Shown here in pieces: positions 24,359-40,424 of a stretch of 64,000 bases of DNA. Source of the DNA: Galdieria sulphuraria (lineage: Eukaryota; Rhodophyta; Bangiophyceae; Galdieriales; Galdieriaceae); NCBI RefSeq assembly GCF_000341285.1, contig NW_005178471.1, positions 78,074 through 142,073 of the forward strand, given 5' to 3'. Every line of letters starts with the position of its first letter. The stretch's first letter is position 1. A model generated the notes under the pieces. That model was given only the letters and a program-made list of their open reading frames with translations, was not told the DNA's origin and searched no databases. Both the position numbers and the translations under genes were made by a program.

Positions 24359-25196
24359 TTACATTCCTTTTATCATCTTTACCCAGTCACGGAAGATGGG
24401 AAGATCTTTGAGTTCCGGATTAGGAATCACGGTGGTTCCGAAACTATCATTGATAACAATAGTCGCAGACAAAACCCAAGCACTTATCGAACACAACATT
24501 CCCAATATTCCACCAGGAACCGAACTAATAGCACCAAAGAAATGCATATCATCCAGAACGAGCTCCAATTCGAGAGTCAAAAACACAATGTACAACTGAA
24601 TATTGTGCCCCATCGATGCAACGAACATATAAGTATTAAAAATGGTGTAACAAACTAGAATAAAACCTAGCGCCATGTCAAAGTCAGTTGTTGACAATAA
24701 ATTCGTTCCATATTCTGCTTCTAACGTAATAAGAACGCCAAAGGCTAGCCAAAAGGCACCGTAGCTCGAAAATGCAACTCCACCAAAAGTATTTTGTTTA
24801 ATGAAAGTCATGATGCCAGCAATCAGCTGTGCCGAACCTCCATACATAAAGCCTAGTGCAATAATACTATTTGTCAAGCCACTAGGTAACAACTTGGCAT
24901 TGATACAACTCAGCATAAAGTCTGTTGCCGCAAAACCTGCCAACCCTAAGGCCTCTGGATGTCCCAAACTCACAACTTGCTTAGTTGGAGCTATTTTTTA
25001 CGTTACTTAAAGTCAACTACAGCAAATTCAAACATATACCTTGATATTCAGCAGCTACACCTCCCATATTTCCATAAGAATAGCGCCTTACAAACGAATT
25101 GGGAGGAAGATCTTTCAAACCAAAGTTTTCTTCCTCTTCAGACCTATTGGCAGTTTGATTATTCATCTCAGCTACTGCTTGTTCAGGCCTAGCCAT
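24359..25196 (-). CDS. AceTr (GPR1/FUN34/YaaH) family transporter, copy A
   Basis: Two exons (25196-25040, 24990-24359) encode about 262 aa. It is a six-TM acetate/succinate-type permease. The family signature lies in the N-terminal part (NMGG, then SLGHPEALGLAGFAATDFM, with the NPAPLGL-like position reading HPEALGL), followed by YGGSAQLIAGIMTFIKQNTF and FSSYGAFWLAFG. The N-terminal tail is cytosolic and acidic with KDLPPNSFVRRYSYGNMGG. It sits tail-to-tail with MCM4. The sequence is almost identical to the copy at 26144-26998 over most of exon 2. Family members move acetate, and some are linked to ammonium release; the substrate here is unproven. Confidence 0.9.
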
Positions 25197-25490
25197 TTCC
25201 AAATCAATAACCCTGCCTTCCACAGTAAACCAGGAGTACTTCTAAGTGGACTTGACGAACAGCTGTTTCGTCTCATTTGCTTGCTCGTCAGAAGCAGATG
25301 ACCAATGGACAAAATGGATTGACCGGACAGCTCTCCCGTGCTGTTTGAGAATCAACTCGAATTTCATTTACCTTGAATAAAATTTAGGGTTGTCTTTATG
25401 GTGTGTATGGAAACATAACAGCTCTTAAGTTGCAACCAGTAAGTTACTTCACATATCACAAAAGAGAAAGAATGAAACAAAACCTGCTCG

Positions 25491-25889
25491 ATGGGAACGA
25501 AATTCGATTGTCCATTCAAGATGATTGGGATTGGCTTCACTTTCTCACAACAGGCTGTAACTTTAAGACGCCCTCTTTGGAAACAGAACTTTCGGCAACA
25601 AGAAACAAATAAAGCATTGTTGAGAGAACAACCTTGTAGACATTTTTTGAAAAATAGAGCAACCTATTATGTTTGTAAGCAACAGTCTTCCAAGGATGAG
25701 ACGAGACCTGGGAAAGGACAGGAAGAGGCAACTCAAGCAGAAAGTAAGAGTTCCAAAATGCCAAGAACAACTCGGATTGTGGGCGATATATTTTTCTTCA
25801 CTATTACTATGGCACTTTTTGTGATGACGCTTGTAGCCACTCTGTATCGTTTTTATCTCCCTCAGGGCTTATCCCCACCTTTTTCTTAA
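25491..25889 (+). CDS. Small single-TM protein, unrecognised
   Basis: A 132-aa open frame from an ATG, lying between the two transporter copies and divergent from copy A. The N-terminal 85 residues are basic and Ser/Gln-rich, like an organelle leader; residues about 90-125 form one strong hydrophobic helix (IFFFTITMALFVMTLVATLY) followed by RFYLPQGLSPPFS. I do not recognise a family. It could be a nuclear-encoded small membrane subunit of a plastid or mitochondrial complex. An additional 5' exon is possible. Confidence 0.5.
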   Translation: MGTKFDCPFKMIGIGFTFSQQAVTLRRPLWKQNFRQQETNKALLREQPCRHFLKNRATYYVCKQQSSKDETRPGKGQEEATQAESKSSKMPRTTRIVGDIFFFTITMALFVMTLVATLYRFYLPQGLSPPFS

Positions 25890-26143
25890 GTGAAAGTACT
25901 GTTAAGAAGGAAGAGTTCTGTGTCGAAAGGTTTCTTAACGTGTAAGGAAGAAACGAAATATGTTTTAGGCCTTGCCGCATTGCAAATAAATACGGACCAA
26001 AGTAGACACGTTCGTATTTATAAGAAACACGAAATACTGTCTCATATCAACAGTTTTCTAAATAAGAAGCAAACACACAAAACACTCCATAAAAACTGCA
26101 CAAGACAAACAGAGTCTCTATATTCCACAACCACCACTCACTA

Positions 26144-26998
26144 TTACTTCTCTCCTTTTATCATCTTTACCCAGTCACGGAAGATGGGAAGATCTTTGAG
26201 TTCCGGATTAGGAATCACGGTGGTTCCGAAACTATCATTGATAACAATAGTCGCAGACAAAACCCAAGCACTTATCGAACACAACATTCCCAATATTCCA
26301 CCAGGAACCGAACTAATAGCACCAAAGAAATGCATGTCTACAAGAACAAGTTGCATTTCTAACGTCAAGAATATAATATAAAGCTGTATATTATGCGCCA
26401 TCGTTGCAACGAACATATAAGTATTAAAAATGGTGTAACAAACTAGAATAAAACCTAGCGCCATGTCAAAGTCAGTTGTTGACAATAAATTCGTTCCATA
26501 TTCTGCTTCTAACGTAATAAGAACGCCAAAGGCTAGCCAAAAGGCACCGTAGCTCGAAAATGCAACTCCACCAAAAGTATTTTGTTTAATGAAAGTCATG
26601 ATGCCAGCAATCAGCTGTGCCGAACCTCCATACATAAAGCCTAGTGCAATAATACTATTTGTCAAGCCACTAGGTAACAACTTGGCATTGATACAACTCA
26701 GCATAAAGTCTGTTGCCGCAAAACCTGCCAACCCTAAGGCCTCTGGATGTCCCAAACTCACAACTTGTTTGGTAGGAGCTAAAGAACCAAGTCATTTAAT
26801 GTTCATAATAACTCCCTTTTTATAAAACTCACGGTGGTATTCCTTTGACATGCCGCCCATATTTCCATACGAATAGCGCCTAACGAAGGAATTGGGTGGA
26901 AGGTCCTTCAAACCCAACTCTTCGTCTACAGAGTCATTATTTCTTGTATGTCGCGTTGCCTGTGCAGCTTGTTCTTCTTCAGTCATCGTAGAAACCAT
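26144..26998 (-). CDS. AceTr (GPR1/FUN34/YaaH) family transporter, copy B
   Basis: The second copy of the gene at 24359-25196, in the same orientation. Exon 1 starts at the ATG at 26998 and splices near 26830 in the same phase as copy A; exon 2 runs to the stop at 26144. Exon 2 is identical to copy A at nucleotide level through most of its length, except for a patch around 26336-26405 and the last codons (KMIKGEK instead of KMIKGM). In contrast, the first exon (MVSTMTEEEQAAQATRH) and the intron have diverged. Both copies keep SLGHPEALGLAGF and are expected to be functional. Confidence 0.9.
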
Positions 26999-27430
26999 GT
27001 CCGTAGAAACGTTTGTGTCGCGTCTTCCAACAATACAAAAACAATTTAGTGCTTCAATCTCAAATTAATGCACTTTTGGAGATGGTGTAGAAATTACCCA
27101 GTATAAGACAGCTGTTCCTTGGGTCCGTTATGTATGACTTTACCACTAAATTCGTTCATTGTTTAACAATTATCACTCTATTTTTTGAAAAGTGTCTAGC
27201 ATGGCAAGAGAAAGTCATACGTATTTCCATGTTTCAAAAACACAAGGAAGAAGAGTCCGATGGATCCATCTTCACCGCACATGGCGAACAACACGTGATG
27301 GCCGCCCTTAAGGACTGATCCCATGGACAAGGAGAGAAATTGGGGAATTCTAGTTTTTGGGAAGCTGAAGAAACCCTGTGAGCTTTGTTGATTGTTGTAC
27401 TCGCGTTTGGTTGCCTTCAACTTGGTGACA
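26999..27430. other. Divergent spacer
   Basis: About 430 bp between transporter copy B and the four-TM protein gene. I see no gene; it probably contains both promoters. Confidence 0.4.
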
Positions 27431-28133
27431 ATGGTTAGCGCCACTTTAAGTAGTATGTCTAGAGCCAGTTTATGGCTCACAAGGTTCTTTCTGTATACAG
27501 TTATTCTTGGTAGGATGCAATTAGTCGTTTACCTTATCCGTACTCAAATTATTGTGTGAAGCTTTCTCTATTGCTATAGACGGAGTAATGGGGAAGAAAG
27601 GAGACAACGTTTGGAACACAACTCTTTCGTACAATGGTAGCATTATTGATTTTTGTGCTTTTGGTGCCGCTTCAGTAACTTCCGGAGGAAACCCACACAC
27701 TTGTATGTACGTCATAGCTCTAGCCTCGACAAGCTTTATCGTATATTTCATTCTCTGGGTGCTTACCATAGTGGATGTTTTCTACCGCTTTATGAGCAGA
27801 TACTGGCCAGCGGAACTGTTTACCAATATATGGATGGTCTGTTGGTGGTAAGTTGTGTTTTCATACTTTGGTTTGTCAACCTTTTGAAATCTATTAAGGC
27901 TTATTGGTGCTATCGTCATTACCTCCCAGCGTCCGTCAACTTCCGTTGAAAATACTTTAGGAATCTCCAAAGATATTAAAGCAATAGAGGGTCTCGCCTG
28001 GATCAACTTCGTGTTTTGCATCTTTATGGTGATAGTCACTTTTACAAATGGTGCTATTGATACTCGGGACCGAGTTGACGCCACTTTTAGCAAAGCAGAG
28101 TATCATCAGCCTGCAGAACAGGCCGATGCGTAA
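27431..28133 (+). CDS. Four-transmembrane (MARVEL-like) protein
   Basis: Three exons (27431-27509, 27562-27847, 27899-28133) join to 199 aa. Four hydrophobic helices are visible: near the N-terminus (LWLTRFFLYTVILG), after NTTLSYNGSIIDFCAFG, at VIALASTSFIVYFILWVLTI and at GLAWINFVFCIFMVIVTF. The loop DNVWNTTLSYNGS holds possible N-glycosylation sites. The topology and the GLAWxNxxFC final helix resemble MARVEL/physin proteins of vesicle membranes, but sequence similarity is weak, so the family label is tentative. Confidence 0.6.
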
Positions 28134-28364
28134 TACTGTGAATGACGCTTGTTTATTTGAGTTAGTGTTTAGAGTTTGTTTGTTTTTGATTGAATTGTGC
28201 GACGAATTCCTAATGTCCAGTTTCTGGAAACTCGCACGTTTGGAATGAAACAAGTTTCGTTTAAACGAATATCACTTGCCACAAAAAGTTGAGATGCACA
28301 TTTCTCTTTCCAATTTTTTATTATAGACAAGCAATAGTTGCACAGGACTATACTAGTAAAACGG

Positions 28365-31300
28365 TCAATTCGAAGTACCCCAGAACCGTCTTGCACCACC
28401 TAAGACGTTTGCTGCACTCTCTAACACATCTTTCCTTCTATCTTCCCTCATTTCTTTGCGTTCAATGACCTTAAGGACTCCATGAATAAAAGTTGTATAA
28501 AACTCATTATATGCATACCTGTAAGACTTCATAATCCTTGGGTGCATACTGTCGCATTACAAAACTATATAAAACTCTTCAGAACAAATAGTTCAGATAA
28601 ACGAATAGTAAATCTTACCGAATGACATAGTCAGGTAGCATAGCAAGTGAGACGGTAGCCAAAAGACTAAGCCAATAAGGAGGAGATTGAAATGCCCAAC
28701 GTACCACACCATACATATTCGCCTGTTGAATGAGGTCGTTGGGTCTATTTTCAAAACGTCAACTGTGGAGCAATATTGAAATCAGCGACAACTTACTGAA
28801 TATAACTATAAGCAATCATAAGAACAAAAAAGAAAACGACTGATAACCAAATGGCAACATGTGATATCCACACCCAATAGTGAGTATACAAACAGGCTTC
28901 TAATAAAATGATAATCACAACGTTGGTGAAGATCATCGTGCTCATGTCCCATAAACCTCCCACCTTTGAAAAAATAAATAAACGTTTATGACAAGAAGAA
29001 TCTTATACTTACTTGGCCAATTGCTCTCTCTACTCCATTCGAAGAATGATATGCTCCATACGCACAAAAGAAACAAATCAAACTTTGGTAAATTGCCAAA
29101 GCACTCCAATACAACATTTTCTTTCCAGAAAAATATCCAGAATCTCTAAGCCCCTGATAAGCAGAGGGATGTCTCATGATTGTGGTTTCCGTAATGTCTT
29201 TTTCAAATGTTCCAAGTGCAAGTGGCGGCAACGAAGTTATAAACAGATTGAAAAATTGCAAAATCCACGAATCAATAATAGTTTGGCCTGAGAATTTGTT
29301 GAAAAAAGCAAACCATGCCTGAACCAACACCAACATCATGTTCTTATACAATGAATAAAATATCAACTTGACAGCTCGAATGAAATTGTATCTTCCATGG
29401 ACTCCTAAAAGCCGACTAAGAAGATAGAATTGCCCAATCGCATAGTCAGAAGCCATAACGGCTTGCATTCCTTCGTGTCCTTGGATACCAATTCCCACAT
29501 CTGCTTCCTGAATCATGGAAACATCATTCGCTCCATCGCCTACTGCACATGTAACCCTTCCTTGGGTTTTCACTAAACGTACAATTACTGCCTTTTGCAA
29601 TGGTGTCGCTCTACAGCATATTACTGAAACACATTGTTCGGCAACAGTCAAAAATGTTTCTGGAATGTTCTTTAAAGCTAACGTTAAGGAAGTTCCGTCG
29701 ATGACAAGAGTTGGTCCTCTTAATCTTTTAGAGGTGTCAGAAGTGGTATGAATTGAAGAGAAACCATTCCTTCGTCTTTTCCATTTTCCCTTTGAATGAT
29801 TAAATTGTCGTGTTCCGGCAAGCGGAGTTGGTTCATCTCCTGATTCATTAGCCTCCTCATCTGTTGTGGTTGTCAGACCACTCCCACTTGAAAACAGCAA
29901 ATCACTCTTCAAAGCCATTTCCAACTGTTGCATAACCTGCTCTGAAGTGTTTCCCTCTATACTAATCATCTTGTGTGGATCTACAACAATTGACGAACTA
30001 ACTCCAATGGCCACAGCAGTTTCTCGCAAGTCACCAGTAACCATCCAAATGGTAATACCTGCCTGTTGAAGGAACGAAACAGTCTCTTGAACTTTGTACT
30101 GCAAACGATCTTCCACAGCAGAAGCACCCAACAGTGTTAAGTCATGTTCTACAAGCTCCCATGCCTGGGCAATCTTCAAGTCCCTGCTACTATCCATCGA
30201 TCCCTGCGCACTTTCCAACTCCGAATGAAAATTCTCATATTCTGTTTCCGAAAGGAAGCGAGCTCCAAACACCAAAACACGAAGACCTTCATCAGCAAAC
30301 GACTGAACATGTTTCTTTGTGACAGAAATCAGGTCCCGTTGGTCAAAAGCAACACTAGTGGCTATCTCTCCTCGATCAATGCTAAGTGAAACGTCTCTCA
30401 TTTTATCAAACATTACAGATTCCGCTCCCTTTGAATAAAGAACTATCTTTCCTTCCGGCGTGCGTACAATTAACGACATACTCCTACGCGAAGATTCAAA
30501 CTCAGCAATATCCAAGACTTGAAATATTTCTTCTGTTTTTTCATGTTCATTCAAAATGTGCAGACGTTGTCCTTGTCTCTTTATCAAGCGAAAACCATAA
30601 TCACGAGCTGCCCTCACAAGAGCCACTTCATCAGGAGATTGAGCTGCATAATCGATTTTCTCGATATCATCAGTCAATTCACTTGTTTCACTAGGTTTCG
30701 AAGACTTGTCTGCTTTGTCCGCTTTTGTCTTTTTGAAAAATCGTAGCGCATTTCGTTTCAAGTTCTTCAGGTGCCAAGAATGCTTCTTCTCTTCACCACT
30801 TTCAAATTGGTTCGGAACATCAGGCGAGACTGTGTGACATACGCACATTGCTCTAAGAAATTCTAACTTGAAAGGAAAATCCGTATCCACAATGGGTGAA
30901 GTATGCTCTATGGGTGTCTCCAAAGTTCGGCCTTGGTTTGAACTTCCATCGTTCTAAAAGGAATCGTGAGTTAAATAATATGCGAGAAAATTGTGTTTTC
31001 TTACTGTAACTATATCGGTGCCTCGATAAATCCCAGAGTCTACTGTTTGTTTCTCGGTGAAGGCCAACTCTCCAAGATGATCACCCAAGCTGCTATGCTT
31101 TGTATAAAAGAGTTCACCACCAACACTACATTTCGAAAACTCCATTATATTTTCAGTCAAAGTGCCCGTCTTATCCGAGAACAAATGTTGTACAATACCA
31201 AGTTCATCATTAATAGCACTGGTTCTTGCCAACATTGGCTTTCGTTGCGGAGGAGACACAGAATTATCATAGCATGTCAGTTCATGATCCCATTCCATGA

Positions 31301-32942
31301 AGCACTTTTGCCAAAAGCGGGTCAACTCCAAAGAGATGATCAATGATATTGGGATCATATTGTACAATAGAAGAAAAAAGGTTCCCAAATGAGTAATAAA
31401 TATCAAAGCTCCATTAGTTGGAAGGCCAGTCAAATACCATACAGAGTTGTCTTGGACTGCTGAAGCACATATGGCCCATATAAAACAAAGAATTAATAAG
31501 AAGTAAAAGATACTCAGAATGCAAGTATTCAGTTTCTTCTCAACGTGGGAGAACTTTGCTCTTTGATGTTGCTGATTCAACATTAATTTACACTGCTTCC
31601 CAGTATATACAACAACTCCATATGTATACTCCGTATTTCGCAAACGACAACCTCTTAATAACAAATTCTTTGCGTCCAACGGAAAGCGTTGCGAACCGTC
31701 AACTTCTGTCGAAGATTGGACAGGTGTATCCGCAGTCGAAGTTTTCATATGTCCGTCCACCATTCTTCCTGAACCATCTGCACCATCCATCACATACATT
31801 GCCGAATAACTTGTTTCTGGAGACAACTCCAACTGTCCAATAAACTTATACAAAGATGCATTGGGAGCCTCACATTTAATTGCACCATGAAGTGAAGATG
31901 TTTTACTTATAATCTCTTGATCCTGCGGTAAACCATTTTCGGAAGAATTCAACACCGCAACAAGACGCTTAAGATTTGTTTCGCCATCCAAGTTACTTGT
32001 CTCGACATAGACAGCATTGTCTTCATGAGATGAAAAGAGAGCAACAATATCAGACGGACACATTTGATCCTTTCCAAGGCGCACTATTTCTCCCACTCGC
32101 AAGTCATACGAAGGAACCGTTTTCAGTTCACCTTCTCTTATCACTTGATACTTGGTGCTGTTCGAAGAGCGATCCGCTAGATAACGATGATAGTCTTCGA
32201 AAGCTTCCTTGATTGCAGACAAAAGGACTACAAACGCCAGAGGAAGAATAGAACTGACTGGAATTCCATTCGGAGTATCAAAAGGAGTTATTCCGGGTAT
32301 AAATTGAACGACAATAACGAAGAGAAAATAGAGATTTACGTATCTCCTAAACTGTTCGAAGAGATTTTTTGGAATGAAAGTCAACAAGGTATATTTCGTT
32401 GTTCTAATGTAATTTTTTGGATAGTTAAGATTGGCTTGGCCAATGTTTACAATTCGAACAGGTGACCCTTCACCTGTATCCAGCTAAAGACACAAAAGCT
32501 CTTGAGTCCCATACATTTCAAACTCATAAATTAAACCTACTCTCATAGAAGAAAAAAGGCGCTCTCTTTTTTTTAAAGCTTCCTTCCGTCGATGTTCAAG
32601 TCCAAAATCTAGCAAGTTCTTGGCGGGTGTAACTAGCTTCTCTTCGATACTCTTTAAAGCCTTGGTTCCTACACGTCCTGTTGGAGAAGACCAATAGCTT
32701 TCCTTCACGGTTTCTTGTCTAACCCCAGAAACACCTGGGACTTTGACACGACTCGAAGCACCATCCACTTGAGAACCTTCGTTCAAAGTTCGGCCGAGAG
32801 GTTCTGCTTTTCCTGCTCCGTACTCGAAGGCTCCCCTTGAAGCATCCCTGTCAACTGAAGCTGCAGCTAACTCTTCAGCTGCTGCGTCCAAAAGCTCAGG
32901 AAACTCCAAGTCTTCCTCGGAACGAAACAGAATTCGAGACAT
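28365..32942 (-). CDS. P4-type ATPase (phospholipid flippase)
   Basis: Seven exons (32942-32541, 32483-31005, 30953-29013, 28963-28797, 28744-28619, 28564-28519, 28469-28365) give 1421 aa. It opens with an acidic cytosolic tail, then TTKYTLLTFIPKNLFEQFRR, typical of the P4 N-terminus. TM4 carries PISLIISLE. The phosphorylation motif is FSDKTGTLTENIMEF; the nucleotide-domain and hinge motifs include RGPTLVIDGTSL and GDGANDVSMIQEADVGIGI. The last ten helices lie in exons 3-6. It flips aminophospholipids in the Golgi, endosome or plasma membrane, usually with a CDC50 partner (not seen here). The start lies only 98 bp downstream of the valyl-tRNA synthetase stop, on the same strand. Confidence 0.95.
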
Positions 32943-33040
32943 GTAATGCTTAAGAAAAAATTTGAGGAACGGGAGGAATTTGGATACTATAAAAAAATTT
33001 ATACGAGAAACCAACAGTTGAGAAAGTTTTTCATATATCC

Positions 33041-37577
<4,537 letters not shown>

Positions 37578-37640
37578 AGAAGGATTGAAGAGTGGATACG
37601 ATCCTTTTTCAAAGCAAGTTATACTATTCTATAGCATTTT

Positions 37641-37654
37641 GTGTGTGTGTGTGT
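37641..37654. repeat. (GT)7 microsatellite
   Basis: A short GT run in the 204-bp spacer between the divergent valyl-tRNA synthetase and coiled-coil genes. Confidence 0.85.
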
Positions 37655-37781
37655 CATGACTTGTTCGACACAACTTGAACCCTTTTCCCAAAAAAAAGCC
37701 TCAAATGAAGAAGGCCTCACCACTGCTTTATAAAACAATTATTTTGGACGCCCCTTTTCGAAAATTTGAAATTGGCACACA

Positions 37782-40094
37782 ATGAGTCGTCATTCACACC
37801 ACAGTCCTTATCAAGAAGACTTACAGTTAACAGGTGACTGGGACTTGAAGTTTCTACAAGTGGCACAAGACTTTGGTGATATTTCCAACTCCCCTTTGCT
37901 CAACATAGAGACCAAAGAAACAACGCCTTTATCATCGGTAAAGTCAAGCACTAAGAAAAATTCTTCCTTGAAAAAACAAATATTCAAAAATCGAACAAGC
38001 GAAGAAAAGCCTAATATGGGTTTTCAGTCACCAATGCGTACCACTGGAACGCCTTCTACGCCTTTCAGGAAAAAAGTGGCGTTCGAAAACCCCGAATGTT
38101 CTACTCCCTTATCCAATGCTATGTTGGAGGAAAAGTTTTCTGCTGTTGAAAAGGAAAGATTGATAGCTTACAGAAAAAAGTTGGAATCCTCTGAAAAGGA
38201 ATTGAAAAAAATGAAAAGTACTTTAGCTGATGAACAGAAAAATTCCCAACAGTATCAATCCACTATAGAATCACTAAAAGTAAGAATACAAGAATTAGAA
38301 AATAGATCGTTGCAATCGTCCTCCAATCATAGTGCGATAAAAAATAGACCTTCGCCTCAACTGAGTGTAGAATCACCAAATATACTACAGATTGATTCTG
38401 AACCTGAAAATCAACATCAAAAAGCAAAAGATGCAAGTGAGTTGATCCAGAAACTAAGTATTAAGGAACACGAATGGGAAGAGTCTGTAGAATATAATCG
38501 TAAGCTTGATACTCAAATCAAAGCTTTAAGTGAAGAAAACGAGAAATTAAAGGAGCAGTTGCAGCTTTCTTCTAAACAGATGCAAGAACAAATTGATGAA
38601 TTGGCGAACCTTTGTGAACAAGCATCTAACGAAAACGAAATTCTTATACAAGAAGTTACATCTTTGAAGTCCACATTGGAAGAGAAGGAAAAGAATGAAC
38701 AAGAACTACATACTCAATTGAATATGATGAAAGAAAAGATAGAAAGCTCTTCACAACAGGAACAACAGATGCAAGTCAAATTAGAACAAGAAAATAGTGA
38801 CTTGAAGAGACAACTGGAAGAAACGACAAGAAGGCTTGAGAAAACCTTGGAGGAGATAACTGAATTAAAGACAGAGAAACATAGTTGGGAGGAAAATGGG
38901 TCTAATTGGAAGCAGCAACTTGAAAAACTTGAAATGGAAAACGAGGCTTTACAAAATCAAATCCAAGATATTCATCTGACATGGGAAACAGAGAAAGGAG
39001 AATATGAAAGCTACAAGCAACGTCAAGAGGAATACATAAAGAATCTTGTTGAACAAAAACAAAACATTCAAGATGAGTTCACCGAGACAAGGGGAAAATA
39101 TGAAACCTTAAAAAGCACCAAAACTATCTTGGAAGAGAAAATTGAATCCATGAAACAGGAGATGGATGCCATGAAACAAAAGGAATCTAAGTTGAATGAA
39201 AGGTGGGAAACTACTTGTCAAGAAAACCAATTCACCAAGAAAAAACTGAATGACAGTCAACAAGAATATGAACGACTCCAGCAAGATTATGAGAAGCTCC
39301 AAGATGATATGAAACAGAGAGAAGAAAGTAATGAGAGAACAAGAAAGGAGCTTCAGGAACGAGTTCATGCACTTGGAAATGAGTTGGAAGCTACAACACT
39401 AAAAATGCAGAGTCTGAATGAAGACATGCAACTCCAACACGGACAGTTTGATGATCTAAAACAGGAAATGGAGCAACTCACCAAAGAAAAGAAAGAATTG
39501 CAAACTCTTCTACAAAAAGAACGAGAGGAAAACGAACAATTAGAGAAGAGTTTGGTGGAAAGACAAAATGAAATAGAAAAGTATCGATCCCAATATGAAG
39601 AATTAGTGGAACAGTTCAACAAGAAGATGCAATCTCTTGAATCTGATGACGGTAATGAAAGACTCGAAGATAGAGTTGAAGAATTATCCTTACAAGTAGT
39701 TGATCTGACAGAACAGTTGCAAAGACTTGATGAGGAGAATAGCAGACTGATTTCCGGTGATTCTCAAACTAAGCATAAAATACAATTCGTGGCAAAATTG
39801 AAAGAAGAAAATCGTCAGTTACGCAATCAATATCTTGAGCTACAAAGTCGTATGCGAGAACTTCAGCGTAAACTTGCGCCAACACCTGCAAAACCAAAAT
39901 ATCGTTTGCCGAACTCTTCCAAGTCTATTGAAGAAGAGAACAGAAGCGGTACCAAAAAGAAAGAAAATTCCACAAGTGGCTCTAAAAAGGAGAGTTTGCA
40001 AGAGACTCGTAAGCAACGTCAAAAGGAACACCCTTACTTGACGAGGTCTCGCGTTCCTAACCTAGACAAGGAAAATGAACAGAGCAACTTGTGA
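37782..40094 (+). CDS. Long coiled-coil protein, possible mitotic factor
   Basis: A 770-aa single-exon protein. Residues 1 to about 120 are Ser/Thr/Pro-rich and basic with several S/T-P sites (for example SPMRTTGTPSTPFRKK). From about 130 to 700 it is an almost unbroken heptad-repeat coiled coil rich in Glu, Lys and Gln. Near the end, KIQFVAKLKEENRQLRN resembles the block at the C-termini of KIN12 kinesins and HMMR. The basic tail contains a KEN sequence (LDKENEQ, residues 763-765), a candidate APC/C degron. I see no motor or catalytic domain. A structural role at the spindle, centrosome-like body or division plane is inference. Confidence 0.8.
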   Translation: MSRHSHHSPYQEDLQLTGDWDLKFLQVAQDFGDISNSPLLNIETKETTPLSSVKSSTKKNSSLKKQIFKNRTSEEKPNMGFQSPMRTTGTPSTPFRKKVAFENPECSTPLSNAMLEEKFSAVEKERLIAYRKKLESSEKELKKMKSTLADEQKNSQQYQSTIESLKVRIQELENRSLQSSSNHSAIKNRPSPQLSVESPNILQIDSEPENQHQKAKDASELIQKLSIKEHEWEESVEYNRKLDTQIKALSEENEKLKEQLQLSSKQMQEQIDELANLCEQASNENEILIQEVTSLKSTLEEKEKNEQELHTQLNMMKEKIESSSQQEQQMQVKLEQENSDLKRQLEETTRRLEKTLEEITELKTEKHSWEENGSNWKQQLEKLEMENEALQNQIQDIHLTWETEKGEYESYKQRQEEYIKNLVEQKQNIQDEFTETRGKYETLKSTKTILEEKIESMKQEMDAMKQKESKLNERWETTCQENQFTKKKLNDSQQEYERLQQDYEKLQDDMKQREESNERTRKELQERVHALGNELEATTLKMQSLNEDMQLQHGQFDDLKQEMEQLTKEKKELQTLLQKEREENEQLEKSLVERQNEIEKYRSQYEELVEQFNKKMQSLESDDGNERLEDRVEELSLQVVDLTEQLQRLDEENSRLISGDSQTKHKIQFVAKLKEENRQLRNQYLELQSRMRELQRKLAPTPAKPKYRLPNSSKSIEEENRSGTKKKENSTSGSKKESLQETRKQRQKEHPYLTRSRVPNLDKENEQSNL

Positions 40095-40424
40095 CAAGTC
40101 TCTCGCACTTTGTCTCTAGAAGAGCTTCGCCACGTCTTTTGTTCAACCCACTATTTGTTTCGGATTGTGGATAAAAACTATTCGTACATTCCTCATGAGA
40201 CTCTATCCTGTCATATGTCCAAATGTACTAAAGACCAACACTTGAGAATTTTCATGGCCACTTGGTTTGTTTCTTGTTGTAACACATGTCTATTTATGTA
40301 GAACGATATTGCTATATATTACAATGTTTTTTCAAGTCTATTATGGAAAACGCAATAACTTCTTCATCGACAGCAATATGATGAAAAGATTGACTCTAAA
40401 CACTCAAAATCTATGCACATTCAA
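40095..40424. other. Convergent spacer
   Basis: About 330 bp between the coiled-coil and oxidoreductase 3' ends. I see nothing gene-like. Confidence 0.4.

Noticed and set aside
37741-37760. E2F-like ttttggacgcccc before the coiled-coil gene
   Set aside because: An inserted base breaks the TTTSSCGC consensus.
39108-39622. Minus-strand Phe/Ser/Leu-rich frames
   Set aside because: Reverse of Glu/Lys/Gln-rich coiled-coil codons gives artificial hydrophobic frames.
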